Assembly: GCF_042646165.1 (NCBI RefSeq)
Contig: NZ_JBHRTC010000018.1
Source: Microbaculum marinum
GTDB taxonomy: Bacteria > Pseudomonadota > Alphaproteobacteria > Rhizobiales > Tepidamorphaceae
DNA length: 64,000 nucleotides
Reading direction: 5' to 3' (one strand)
This document shows positions 18,086 through 25,576 of this stretch, piece after piece (within the stretch, counting starts at the first letter, position 1; each line of letters begins with the position of its first letter). A program made the translations under genes and the position numbers. Below the pieces are notes generated by a model. It saw only the letters and a list, made by a program, of their open reading frames with translations, was not told the origin of the DNA and did no database searches.

Positions 18086-18829
18086 TCAGAGGCTGGCGCT
18101 TCCCGGCCCCCTGCCCGCCGCCTCGTGGAATCCGCGGCGGGGATCGCGGGTGCGCCCCGGCCCTCCCTCGGTCATCGCGCCGGCCAGGATGGCGCGGCCG
18201 ATGCGGATGCAGGTGGCGCCGAGATCGATCGCGACCTCGTGGTCGCGGCTCATCCCCATGACGCATTCACGCAGCCGGTGGCGGTCGGCGAACGCCCGCA
18301 GTGCCCTGAAATGGGGCGCCGGATCCTCGTCGACTGGCGGGATCGCCATCGCTCCGACGACCGCGAGCCCGGCCTCGCGCATGGCGTCCAGGGCGCGATC
18401 GGCATCGGCGAAGGCGAACCCGCCCTTCTGCGGTTCGCCGCCGCAGTTGATCTGGATGCAGACAGGCGGAACGCTGCGGCCGGCGGCGACGAGCCTCCGC
18501 AGGACCGCGATCTCGGCGTCGCGGCCGACCCCCTCGAGCAGATCGAAGACCTCGCAGGCCCGTCCGATCTTGTTGGTCTGCAGCCTGCCGAAGCCGTGCA
18601 GCCTCAGGTCCGGGGCAAGCCCGCGCAGGCCCGGCCATTTTCCGGCGACCTCCTGCACGTACTTCTCTGCAAAGCAGCGATGGCCCGCACCGATCAGCGC
18701 GGCAATCGTTGCGGCGCAGCGGCCTTCGGTGGCCAGGAACACCTTGCCGCCGTCGCGCTGGAACTGCCGGATGACCGGGCGCGCCATGAACGATCGGTGC
18801 CGCTCCACGAGCCCTGCCCGCCACTCCAT
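18086..18829 (-). CDS. YggS/alanine-racemase-N fold protein lacking the PLP lysine
   Basis: The 247-residue product aligns by eye along the whole YggS (PLP-homeostasis, COG0325) fold: FAEKYVQE (53-60, for FGENYVQE), GRLQTNK (81-87, for GPLQSNK), QINCGGEPQKGG, MAIPP, MGMSRDHEVAI and GATCIRIGRAI. The phosphate-binding end is therefore kept. The first strand reads FLATEGR (31-37) where the family has LLAVSKT, so Gly36 stands where the PLP Schiff-base lysine should be. It is unlikely to hold PLP covalently. Its ATG shares a base with the stop of the cytidylyltransferase (ATGA), so it belongs to that cassette. Function unknown; a cofactor sensor or a repurposed subunit are possibilities. Confidence 0.72.
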   Translation of the reverse strand: MEWRAGLVERHRSFMARPVIRQFQRDGGKVFLATEGRCAATIAALIGAGHRCFAEKYVQEVAGKWPGLRGLAPDLRLHGFGRLQTNKIGRACEVFDLLEGVGRDAEIAVLRRLVAAGRSVPPVCIQINCGGEPQKGGFAFADADRALDAMREAGLAVVGAMAIPPVDEDPAPHFRALRAFADRHRLRECVMGMSRDHEVAIDLGATCIRIGRAILAGAMTEGGPGRTRDPRRGFHEAAGRGPGSASL

Positions 18830-19248
18830 CAGCGCGAGCCCGCGATCCGTCGCCACAGCGCGGACGAGGAAACGCCCGGCGTGTAGGCAATGCGCACGCG
18901 CATGTGCTCGGGCAGGTCGGCGCAATCGGCCAGCTTCACCGCCAGTTCGCGTTCATCGGAGGCGCCGAAGGCGTAGACGTCGAATCCGTGGCGGGCCATG
19001 AAGGCGCGGTCGATGACCTTCGGGCCGTCGCCGATGACCGCGTCGACCCATCGGCACGCCCCGATCACCTCCATCCGCTCGGCCTGCGTCTGCAGCGGCG
19101 GGCGCCCCTTGTAGGCGGCCACCCGCTCGTCGCCGACCACGCAGACCGTCAGGTGCGAGCCGAGTTCGCGAGCGGCCCGAAAGAAGCGGACGTGGCCGGC
19201 GTGCAGGATGTCGCCGACAACCTTGGCATAGATCGACTGCCCCGCCAT
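18829..19248 (-). CDS. Cytidylyltransferase, glycerol-3-phosphate type
   Basis: A 139-residue nucleotidyltransferase of the TagD/GCT class, which transfers CMP from CTP onto a phosphorylated polyol or amine. Motifs are in the expected order: HAGH (16-19) for the catalytic HxGH, KGRPPL (47-52), AERMEVIGACRWVDAVI for the RxxxV..R.VD segment, and TPGVSSS (123-129) for the RTxGISTT nucleotide-binding motif. The true start is the ATG at 19248, which overlaps the stop of the upstream phosphotransferase gene by ATGA; longer in-frame sequence upstream is antisense-like. Together with its neighbour it suggests synthesis of a CDP-activated polyol phosphate. Substrate (glycerol, ribitol, ethanolamine or other) cannot be read from the sequence. 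Confidence 0.82.
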   Translation of the reverse strand: MAGQSIYAKVVGDILHAGHVRFFRAARELGSHLTVCVVGDERVAAYKGRPPLQTQAERMEVIGACRWVDAVIGDGPKVIDRAFMARHGFDVYAFGASDERELAVKLADCADLPEHMRVRIAYTPGVSSSALWRRIAGSR

Positions 19249-20270
19249 CAGCCCGTCCCGCAGCGGCGCTCGAAGGCGAGGATCTCGTCGACCGCATCGG
19301 CCACCCGGTCGCGGGCGCGACCGTCGGTCAGGGTGCCGAACAGCTGCGCCTTCCGGGCCAGGCGCACGGGCCGCCGCACCTCCGGGTCGGCCAGTTCCGC
19401 CAGCACCGCATCGGCCAGCGCCTCGGCGCTGTCGACCCGCCGGCCGATGTCGCGCCAGGTCCACTCGATGCCGTCCGGATCATAGGCCTGCGGGTGAGCG
19501 ATCCGATCCGGATTGTCCACCAGGACGATCGGCCGGTCGAGCGCGAGGAAGTGGAACACCGCGCTCGACACGTCGGACACCAGCAGATCGGCGCCGAGAA
19601 GGATCGGCATCAGGTCGTCGTCGTGATCGTGGAGGACCACATTGGGATGACCGGCGGCAAGTTGCGCCCACAGATCGATCAGTTCGGGCTGCGCAACGGC
19701 GATATGCGGGTGCGGCTTGATGCCGATGCCGATACCGGTGTCAGCCCCGCGGATGTTCTCCACCAGCCGGGGGCCGAGCATGGCGGCGGAACTGAGCGCG
19801 GGATTCCACGTCGGCGCGTAGACGACGTTGGTCGCGCAACCTGCAATCCGCACCGGCTCGGCGTCGCCCCGAAACAACGGGTCGGACTGGATCAGGCCGG
19901 TGGCGAAGAACCGTCTGCGCGGCGTGTGGCCGCGGGCCGTCAGACGGGCCGCCGTCTCCTCTCCCGCCACGCAGATGTAATCGACGAGGCCATAGTGCAG
20001 GCCGGGCTGGTTCTTGCTGATCAACCCGTGTCCGACGTGCAGCAGCGGGATGCCCGGAAAGGTCTCGTTCAGGTAGCGCGCGGCGCCCGCATCGGCGGTG
20101 ATCAGCAGGTCCGGAACCCGGACGGGCCGGCGACCGGCGCGAACGTCCTCAAGGCGCAGCAGTTCGGTCGAATGGCCGCGCGATCCCAGAATGGTCTGCA
20201 ACGGCACCAGCATCGTCTTGTGCCAGTCATAGACCAGTATGATGGCGATGTTGTCGCCGCCCTCCTGCAC
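19248..20270 (-). CDS. CDP-glycerol glycerophosphotransferase-like enzyme (TagB/TagF family)
   Basis: The 340-residue product fits the Gram-positive teichoic-acid polymerase/primase fold: HGLISK (81-86) for the HGxxxK catalytic-base motif, IKPHPH (184-189) for the KxHP motif, and SDVSSAVFHFLALDRPIV (232-249) for the DYSSxxFDF acceptor/nucleotide-binding motif. Family members transfer a polyol phosphate from a CDP donor onto lipid-linked or sugar acceptors. No signal or membrane segment is seen, so peripheral attachment to the inner membrane is likely. The start is uncertain: I use GTG at 20270, the nearest plausible codon before the first beta strand (IAIILVYDW). It heads a three-gene overlapping unit. 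Confidence 0.78.
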   Translation of the reverse strand: MQEGGDNIAIILVYDWHKTMLVPLQTILGSRGHSTELLRLEDVRAGRRPVRVPDLLITADAGAARYLNETFPGIPLLHVGHGLISKNQPGLHYGLVDYICVAGEETAARLTARGHTPRRRFFATGLIQSDPLFRGDAEPVRIAGCATNVVYAPTWNPALSSAAMLGPRLVENIRGADTGIGIGIKPHPHIAVAQPELIDLWAQLAAGHPNVVLHDHDDDLMPILLGADLLVSDVSSAVFHFLALDRPIVLVDNPDRIAHPQAYDPDGIEWTWRDIGRRVDSAEALADAVLAELADPEVRRPVRLARKAQLFGTLTDGRARDRVADAVDEILAFERRCGTG

Positions 20271-20434
20271 ACCAACCCCCGATGGAATCGCGCTCCGCCC
20301 CCGTCCAGTCTTCAATGCCCTCGCAGGTTTTGCAATGGACGGCCAGGCCCCGCCGGCAGGCCGCCGGCACCGGATGGCAGGCGAGTGCGTCCGCCCGGGA
20401 GACGTGCTTTTGCCGGCGGTGAGCACCGGCGGCA

Positions 20435-20803
20435 TCATCCCGGATCGGGTCGCGCGGCGTCGTCGTCGGCAGCAGTCGGCGCGGCCGCCGCCCGGGCCGA
20501 AGCCGCGCCACTCGCCGGGCCGCCCCGCCGGGCGCCGAACCTGCGGCCGATCCATACCTCGAGGCGCCGGCGCAGGCGCCGCACCGCCGGCAGGTCGACC
20601 GACAGGATCAGCAGTCCCAGCGGAATCATCCAGAAGCCGAGCACGGGCAGGAACCCGAGCAGTCCGCCCGCCACGCACAGCGTGCCGGCCGCCACCCTGG
20701 CGCGGCGGGATCCGGGAACCCGGAACCGCCGTCCGGCGACATTCACGTATGCCGGCACACTGGCCGGCCCTTCCGGTGCGGGCCCGGGCGATTCCTGCTG
20801 CAT
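20435..20803 (-). CDS. Small membrane protein (GFLPxLGFWMIPLGLLILS type)
   Basis: A roughly 122-residue protein with one long hydrophobic hairpin, TLCVAGGLLGFLPVLGFWMI and PLGLLILSVDLP, followed immediately by a strongly basic helix (VRRLRRRLEVWIGRRFG) and a low-complexity Ala-rich tail. The pattern resembles small rhizobial membrane proteins related to the PGPGW family, whose function is unknown. The start is not certain: ATG 20803 is used, and 20869 or 20929 would extend it. It is upstream of the phosphotransferase gene on the same strand but separated by 164 bases that contain no other frame I can support, so membership in that operon is possible, not shown. Confidence 0.55.
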   Translation of the reverse strand: MQQESPGPAPEGPASVPAYVNVAGRRFRVPGSRRARVAAGTLCVAGGLLGFLPVLGFWMIPLGLLILSVDLPAVRRLRRRLEVWIGRRFGARRGGPASGAASARAAAAPTAADDDAARPDPG

Positions 20804-20897
20804 GCGACCGACATATACGACCGCCGCCGCAAATCCAGCAATCGCCGCCCGCACCACCGGCTCCGGCATCACATGTGCATCTTGCACCGATGCACCT

Positions 20898-20925
20898 TTG
20901 CATCCGCACCAAGGTTTGCTATAGC
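20898..20925 (+). promoter_or_regulatory. Probable sigma-70-type promoter of tRNA-Asn
   Basis: TTGCAT (-35 like) and TATAGC (-10 like) with a 16-base spacer, placed about 30 bases before the tRNA 5' end, as expected for a housekeeping promoter. Judged by eye only. Confidence 0.45.
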
Positions 20926-20954
20926 GCATCGCGTGACGCCTGAGCGTCGCCTGA

Positions 20955-21030
20955 TCCCCGGTAGCTCAGTTGGTAGAGCAAGCGGCTGTTAACCGCTGGG
21001 TCGCTGGTTCGAGTCCGGCCCGGGGAGCCA
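20955..21030 (+). tRNA. tRNA-Asn (anticodon GTT)
   Basis: 76 bases with encoded CCA. Acceptor stem TCCCCGG pairs with CCGGGGA, discriminator G, D-arm with AGCTCAGTTGGTAGAGC, anticodon loop CTGTTAA, T-arm GGTTCGAGTCC. A hairpin terminator follows. The 3' side is a frequent integration site in bacteria, and the Fic module starts 360 bases downstream. Confidence 0.97.
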
Positions 21031-21038
21031 ACAGTTTC

Positions 21039-21073
21039 AAGGCCTTGGCGAGAAATCGCCGAGGCCTTTTTCT
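21039..21073 (+). terminator. Intrinsic terminator after tRNA-Asn
   Basis: AGGCCTTGGCGA and TCGCCGAGGCCT form a near-perfect 12-bp stem around a GAAA tetraloop-like centre, followed by TTTTTC. Position directly behind the tRNA and the T run make this a convincing rho-independent terminator. Confidence 0.85.
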
Positions 21074-21388
21074 TTCGAGGGCAACGCATCGTCGGTGACG
21101 AAGGCTCTCATCATAGGGTTTCGGTATCGGCTTCATTTTTGCCGCCGAGGCTGAGAACTCGCCAGAGTCCTTGCGGAAGATGGTGGCGTTCCGTTCCGGG
21201 CGCGCCGAGAAATACCCTCAGCAAGAGTTATGGTGTTATCCCGTCACCATCGAACGGCGACGTCACCGGACCCAAGGTCGAGCCTAGGTATCGCGCACCC
21301 GACAGTTTGATGTCATTCCGTAAACCGGTCGATCCAGCAATTGCTGAGGTCATCCGAGACCGTCCCTAGCCGAATAGAGGAGAAACGC
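21074..21388. other. Gene-free stretch between tRNA-Asn terminator and fic
   Basis: About 315 bases with lower GC than the surroundings. A 76-codon frame at 21139-21369 (plus strand) is open but has no ribosome-binding site or recognisable motif, and I do not call it. No copy of the tRNA-Asn 3' end was found here. It may be debris from an integration event. Confidence 0.4.
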
Positions 21389-22066
21389 CTACTGCTCATC
21401 CTCGATTTGGCCACCGGCCTGCTCATAGATGCTCTTCAGCTGCTCGGCCAGCATGCCCGATAGCATTTCTTCCATTGCCGAAACGTCGATTTTCCCTTCG
21501 GCATAAGCGGCGTCCGCGGCATCGAGTGCCTCAAAATATGGACTCCGGTCTTGAACTATTTGCTCCGGGATAGTTGGAGATCCCGGCAGTAAGTATCCCA
21601 ACCTTACACAAAGCACGACGTAAGAAAGAGCCCTCGATGTTCGTCCATTTCCATCTGCAAATGGATGTATCCAATTCAATCGCCACATCACATATGCAGA
21701 AAGATGTAAGGCGGAAGTTGTATCCCATTGCTCGTTGACGTAGTCGCACATCTCTTCCACAAGTTCGGGCACGAGGTGCGCACCTGGAGGTTGGTGCTTG
21801 CTTCCCTCGATTTCGACACCTGCGGGTCGAAAGTTGCCGGCATATGCACTAATGTCTCGCAGAGCAGCCCGGTGTAGCGCCAGAAGGGCCGATAGCCGGA
21901 GGCGAAATCGGCCGCGCTCTATCGCTTGCTGCGCTATTTGCTCTGCAATATCGAACTGGCGAAGGCCATTTCTGGCCTCCGCCTCCGCTTTCGCTTGCGG
22001 ATCGGTGACTAATTCTGCATCCAGCGCTAGGCTGTGACGTTGCTCTTTTGAGTCGTCCTCGGCCAT
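21389..22066 (-). CDS. Fic-domain AMP transferase (toxin)
   Basis: The 225-residue protein carries the canonical Fic motif HPFADGNGRTSR at residues 134-145, with the catalytic His134, the anion-binding Gly-Asn-Gly and both arginines intact. The upstream beta-hairpin flap region (VEIEGSKHQPPGAHLVPELVEEM) is also typical. Such enzymes transfer AMP (sometimes another nucleotide or phosphate) to Ser, Thr or Tyr of target proteins. No inhibitory helix is visible inside the protein, but a small gene immediately upstream supplies a candidate, which makes this a class I Fic toxin-antitoxin arrangement. Base and codon use is more AT-rich than neighbours, suggesting horizontal acquisition next to tRNA-Asn. 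Confidence 0.92.
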   Translation of the reverse strand: MAEDDSKEQRHSLALDAELVTDPQAKAEAEARNGLRQFDIAEQIAQQAIERGRFRLRLSALLALHRAALRDISAYAGNFRPAGVEIEGSKHQPPGAHLVPELVEEMCDYVNEQWDTTSALHLSAYVMWRLNWIHPFADGNGRTSRALSYVVLCVRLGYLLPGSPTIPEQIVQDRSPYFEALDAADAAYAEGKIDVSAMEEMLSGMLAEQLKSIYEQAGGQIEDEQ

Positions 22067-22081
22067 GGAGATGGATCGACG

Positions 22082-22267
22082 CTACTTCGATTGCGAGTCG
22101 ATCCTTGCTAGAAGCTCCGCTTGCTCATCGACCATCGCCCGCGTTATCCGGGAATTCTCAATACCGGTATTGCCATACGCGAAACTGCGACGCTGTTCCT
22201 CGCGCTGTTCGGAGGTCGCATGCACTTTCTTGGCAGCTTCGATCAGTGTGTTGAGTGCGCTTGCCAT
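22082..22267 (-). CDS. Fic-associated antitoxin (VbhA/FicA-like)
   Basis: A 61-residue, mostly helical protein directly upstream of fic (15-base gap, same strand), started at the ATG at 22267 behind a strong GGGGAGGT. It contains SFAYGNTGIENSRITREM-like sequence (as read: SFAYGNTGIENSRITRAM). This resembles the inhibitory helix of class I Fic antitoxins, whose (S/T)xxxE(G/N) Glu blocks the ATP gamma-phosphate site. Here the Glu-Asn pair is present, but the residue four before the Glu is Asn instead of Ser/Thr. Role as antitoxin is inferred from size, position and this motif. Confidence 0.75.
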   Translation of the reverse strand: MASALNTLIEAAKKVHATSEQREEQRRSFAYGNTGIENSRITRAMVDEQAELLARIDSQSK

Positions 22268-22306
22268 TCGGCTACCTCCCCATTCTGAATGAGCACTGTA
22301 GACCAT

Positions 22307-22801
22307 GTCGCTTACGGTACTTCCCCATTCCTTACCCGCGTTTTTACGAACCAGTCAAAATGTTTTGAAAATCGCCGTAAACGCAGAGGGCGTTCGCCCG
22401 ACCCACAAACTGGCAACCAGATACATAGGGCCGAATCGCCACTTTGCGAGCAGCCGCACCGCTCAAATGCCAACGCCTACCCCCCAAACCCACGCGCAAA
22501 ATGGCGGGGCGGCGGGCGCTGGTCCCGGACCGGTGATCTGATCATCGTAGAGATTTCTGTTCCCGTCCCCCGGTTGCCATCCGGACCCTACGGAAGCTAG
22601 GGTCCGGGCCCGGTCCGCGGGCGGCAGACTGCAGACACCGCCCCGGGACGGGTGTGTCGGCCGGGGACGTCGCGTCATCCGGCCCGGCGGGCCGTCCGGT
22701 GGATCGATAGTGAAGGAACGGCATGAGGGGCACGATCGACGAGCAGCGGTGTCGCCGTTCCGGTGCAATTCGTCTGAAAGCTTAGGACCGAAGGGAAGAT
22801 C
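22307..22801. other. Intergenic region upstream of a secreted-protein gene
   Basis: About 500 bases between the Fic module and the next plus-strand gene. A 103-codon open frame at 22289-22600 has no recognisable product or ribosome-binding site and I reject it. From about 22450 the base composition returns to the high-GC background, so the right edge of the foreign segment probably lies near here. The last 100 bases should contain the promoter of the 22802 gene. Confidence 0.4.
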
Positions 22802-23260
22802 ATGAGCTGGAATGGACTGATCGGACTGGCGGCGGCTGCGGCGTTGCTGCTGTTTTCCGCGCCGGGCATCGCCAAGGACAAGGGGCGTCAGATCGACGTT
22901 CCGGCCCGCCAGGACCGTGGCGAGCGTGCGAACGTCCGGCACGCCCGGATCGCCCTGTACTATTCCCCCGTCGGAGGCGTGTTGCGCAGCAAGGGGGTGG
23001 ACAAGGTGACGAGCCCTCATCCCGGCATCTACTGCATCAAACCCACCCGCAACCTCGACACATCCAAATTTATCGCAAGCGTGTCCGTCGACTGGTTCGA
23101 ATCGGATGGAGCAGACGTGATGGCCCAATGGGCAGGGCTCGCGGTGAACTGTCCCGACATATACAAGTGGTTTCAGGTGCGGACCTATGAACTGGACCTG
23201 CGCGACGGATCCTATCCGAACCCGTCCGACCGGGTCGGATTCACGTTCATAGTGCCGTGA
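22802..23260 (+). CDS. Secreted beta-rich protein of unknown function
   Basis: A 152-residue product with a Sec signal peptide (hydrophobic AAAAALLLFSA, cleavage about PGIAKD). The mature part resembles the C-terminal beta domain found in many exported proteins of unknown function: GVLRSKGVDKVTSPHPGIYCIKP, a central strand with SVDWFES, a second Cys (AVNCPDIYKWFQVRTYE), and a final DRVGFTFIVP strand. The two cysteines could form a disulfide. GAAGGGAAG precedes the ATG. No enzymatic motif is visible and its neighbours give no functional clue. Confidence 0.7.
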   Translation: MSWNGLIGLAAAAALLLFSAPGIAKDKGRQIDVPARQDRGERANVRHARIALYYSPVGGVLRSKGVDKVTSPHPGIYCIKPTRNLDTSKFIASVSVDWFESDGADVMAQWAGLAVNCPDIYKWFQVRTYELDLRDGSYPNPSDRVGFTFIVP

Positions 23261-23493
23261 CGCCTCCGTCACGGCGCCGGGGTCCGCACGGCGCCGCGGC
23301 ACGTCGCGTTCGCGCCCGACAAGGACACCGTCCCGCCTTGATAAGGACACGGGCACAGACGACATAGGCTGTCGACGATGCAGGGTTTCGCAAGCCAGGG
23401 TCCAACCCGAGGGTCAGGCGACGGCCCGTTGCCACTACCGCTGCCGCAGGCGGTCATCTGAGGCGTTCGACTATCAGATACAGGAGATCGTTC

Positions 23494-23727
23494 GTGCCGG
23501 AAGACAACAATCCCCAGGGAAGCGGGACGGCCACCGCCCCCGTCGTGCAGCAGGTGGCAATGACCGAGGAAGGCGACGGGCTGACCGTGACGTTCACCGT
23601 CAGCACGGACGGAAAGAACGCCGAGCCGGTGCGGGTTCATGTGCCTGCCAAGATGGCGAAGCGGTTCGGCCGACACATGCGGCAGGCCGCCAGGAAGATG
23701 CTCGGGGAGGACGTTCCGGAGTCGTAG
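23494..23727 (+). CDS. Small hypothetical protein, GTG start
   Basis: A 77-residue protein translated from GTG with CAGGAG seven bases upstream. The sequence has a flexible Gly/Ala/Thr start, a beta-like middle (GLTVTFTVSTDGKN) and a basic helical C-terminal part (AKMAKRFGRHMRQAARKMLG). No known family recognised. The good ribosome-binding site and codon usage like the rest of the chromosome support expression. It is 49 bases from the convergent SGNH gene. Confidence 0.5.
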   Translation: MPEDNNPQGSGTATAPVVQQVAMTEEGDGLTVTFTVSTDGKNAEPVRVHVPAKMAKRFGRHMRQAARKMLGEDVPES

Positions 23728-23775
23728 TGGCGCGCCGGCAGCGGCCGGTCGACGTACCTCCCACCCCCAGTCCGC

Positions 23776-24828
23776 TCAGTCGTCGCGTTCGGCAATCAGC
23801 AGCGGACCGAGCCTTTGCCGGACCGAAGGGCTTGCCTCTCCGTCTCTGGGCGTCCGGTCGAGCGCCACGTCGCGCGCGGCGCGTACGCCATCGATGCGCA
23901 CTTTGCTGGCCCGCTCACCACGAAACGCGTTGAAGCCCTGGACCCCGATGCGGGTGTAGTAGCTGAACCGGTCGATGGAGGTGAGCACCGTCGCCGCTTC
24001 CCGGTCGTCCAGCCGGATGTCGGCGCGGCCGCCGCCAAGATGATAGAGATGGACGATCCCTTCCAGGAGCCGCTCCCGACCCAGGTCGAGGGATGCCGTC
24101 TGTCCGTCGCCCAGCAGCACCAGATCCAGTTCCAGATTGCTCAGCGAAACGCGCTCATGCCGCAGTTCCGGCAGCAGATCGGCCAAGTCGAGGAACCTGC
24201 GACGGACGGGCTTACCGGCAGGCGATGCACCCGGGCGCAAGGGCGCGTTCACGAACTCCAGCAGGAAAGGCAGTGCCCGCTCGGCCTGGAAACGCGTTCC
24301 GTGCGTCGTGGTATGAACGCCGTCGCGGACAAGCGACCGAACAAAATGCTCACCCACCTCGGCGATCAGTCCCTCGGCGAGGTCGAGCACCGGGATCCCG
24401 TACTCTGCGCAGAAGGCCCGCGTGATGGCGTTGAAGTCGACCACGACCTTTCCCCCGAAATCGCGGTAGAGCACCAGGAAGGCAGGGCCGGCGCCGATCT
24501 CTCGCGTGGTGAGCACCATGTCCGCCAGCAGTTCCCGGGCAATCGCTTCGGTGCGGTAGGGATGGATGGCGAAGGCCGATGTGTTGACCTCGAACAGAAC
24601 GTGGCTGAAGGGGCCGTGCTGGCGGTCGGCAAGTCGCACGAAGGGAGGAATAGCGAAGGGCTGCAGCGCGCCGAGACCGACCCGGACGATCTCGCCGCCG
24701 GGACATTCGCGAGCAAAGTCGTACTTGAGCACCGTGGCGTAGCCGGTCGGCATGGCGGTGTTCGAGAAGCCGATAAGCAGCACCTTCGGCGCTGCCGGAC
24801 CCGCGGCCTCGGAAAAATGACCGCTCAC
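23776..24828 (-). CDS. SGNH-hydrolase-like protein
   Basis: The 350-residue product has the first SGNH block as LLIGFSNT (nucleophile candidate Ser22) and the last block as DGVH (Asp169, His172). Between them lie alternating strands and helices (FSHVLFEVNTSAF, AFLVLYRDFGG, YGIPVLDLAEGL). Members are esterases and acetyl-transfer or -removal enzymes acting on lipids or polysaccharides. The canonical Gly and Asn blocks are not clear, so activity is uncertain. A roughly 170-residue C-terminal beta-rich extension follows. No signal peptide is seen. The start is GTG at 24828, overlapping by GTGA the stop of a short upstream frame (see findings). Neighbours give no pathway. Confidence 0.6.
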   Translation of the reverse strand: MSGHFSEAAGPAAPKVLLIGFSNTAMPTGYATVLKYDFARECPGGEIVRVGLGALQPFAIPPFVRLADRQHGPFSHVLFEVNTSAFAIHPYRTEAIARELLADMVLTTREIGAGPAFLVLYRDFGGKVVVDFNAITRAFCAEYGIPVLDLAEGLIAEVGEHFVRSLVRDGVHTTTHGTRFQAERALPFLLEFVNAPLRPGASPAGKPVRRRFLDLADLLPELRHERVSLSNLELDLVLLGDGQTASLDLGRERLLEGIVHLYHLGGGRADIRLDDREAATVLTSIDRFSYYTRIGVQGFNAFRGERASKVRIDGVRAARDVALDRTPRDGEASPSVRQRLGPLLIAERDD

Positions 24829-25072
24829 GCGGGCTCGTCCTGTCGAAAATAGTGTCGATCACCCGAAACCGCCCCCATAGCTTCAATCAGTCGCCGCTCG
24901 TCGCGTTGCATCTGCATTATCCCCGCGCGCCAGAAAGTATCGTTTGCCCCGCAGAAGGGCCGATGCCGCGATCCGGTCCGTTCCGCGCCTGCTGATAGCC
25001 TTACCTTAGGGAATTTGGAACCAGCCGGCGTCTCAAACGTCGACAATGGGAACCAACCGAGGAGCAAGGCTG

Positions 25073-25480
25073 ATGTATCGCAAGCATGTCGTTACCGGGG
25101 TGATCGCAGGAGCCATGATGCTGACCCACGGCACGGCGGCGGTCAGCCAGACGGCTGGAGCAACCCTTCTGATGGCGCAGCAGGACGGCGTCGGCACGGG
25201 TGCACCGGACCCGCGACTCGAGGTTCCGGAGGTTCCGGGCGTGCCCAGCATCACCGATCCGCCCGAGACCCGCATTCCCGAACAGATGTATCCCTGCAAT
25301 CCGGGGGCGTTCGAACCGTCGGACGAGGTGGGCGAGCCGGAGACGCCTGCAATCGTCGACGACTGCGAGGACGTCATCGCACCGCCCCCGAGCGGCGACG
25401 GTGAAATCGACGTGGAGCCGCCGGAACCGAACGCCGGCTCGATGCCGGTCATCAAGCCGCAGGAACTCCAGACGAACTGA
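25073..25480 (+). CDS. Secreted acidic Pro/Glu-rich hypothetical protein
   Basis: A 135-residue product starting at ATG 25073 behind GGAGCAAGG. A signal peptide (VVTGVIAGAMMLTHGTAAVSQ) is followed by a low-complexity mature region full of Pro, Glu and Asp (EVPEVPGVPSITDPPETRIP) with two cysteines around residues 82 and 101. Probably periplasmic and disordered. No family recognised. It is divergent from the SGNH gene and 96 bases upstream of the photolyase. Confidence 0.6.
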   Translation: MYRKHVVTGVIAGAMMLTHGTAAVSQTAGATLLMAQQDGVGTGAPDPRLEVPEVPGVPSITDPPETRIPEQMYPCNPGAFEPSDEVGEPETPAIVDDCEDVIAPPPSGDGEIDVEPPEPNAGSMPVIKPQELQTN

Positions 25481-25576
25481 ACCCGAAAAACGGCGGGAGC
25501 CGGCGATCCGCGAAAGCGCCGATCGCGTAGAATGCGGCATGAGCGCCCCTCCCGCGACCGACCACCCGCCTCGGCC

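Noticed and set aside
21139..21369. 76-codon plus-strand frame between tRNA-Asn and fic
   Set aside because: No ribosome-binding site, no motif, and atypical composition; probably chance or debris.
22289..22600. 103-codon plus-strand frame upstream of the secreted-protein gene
   Set aside because: No ribosome-binding site or recognisable domain; the start overlaps the antitoxin promoter region.
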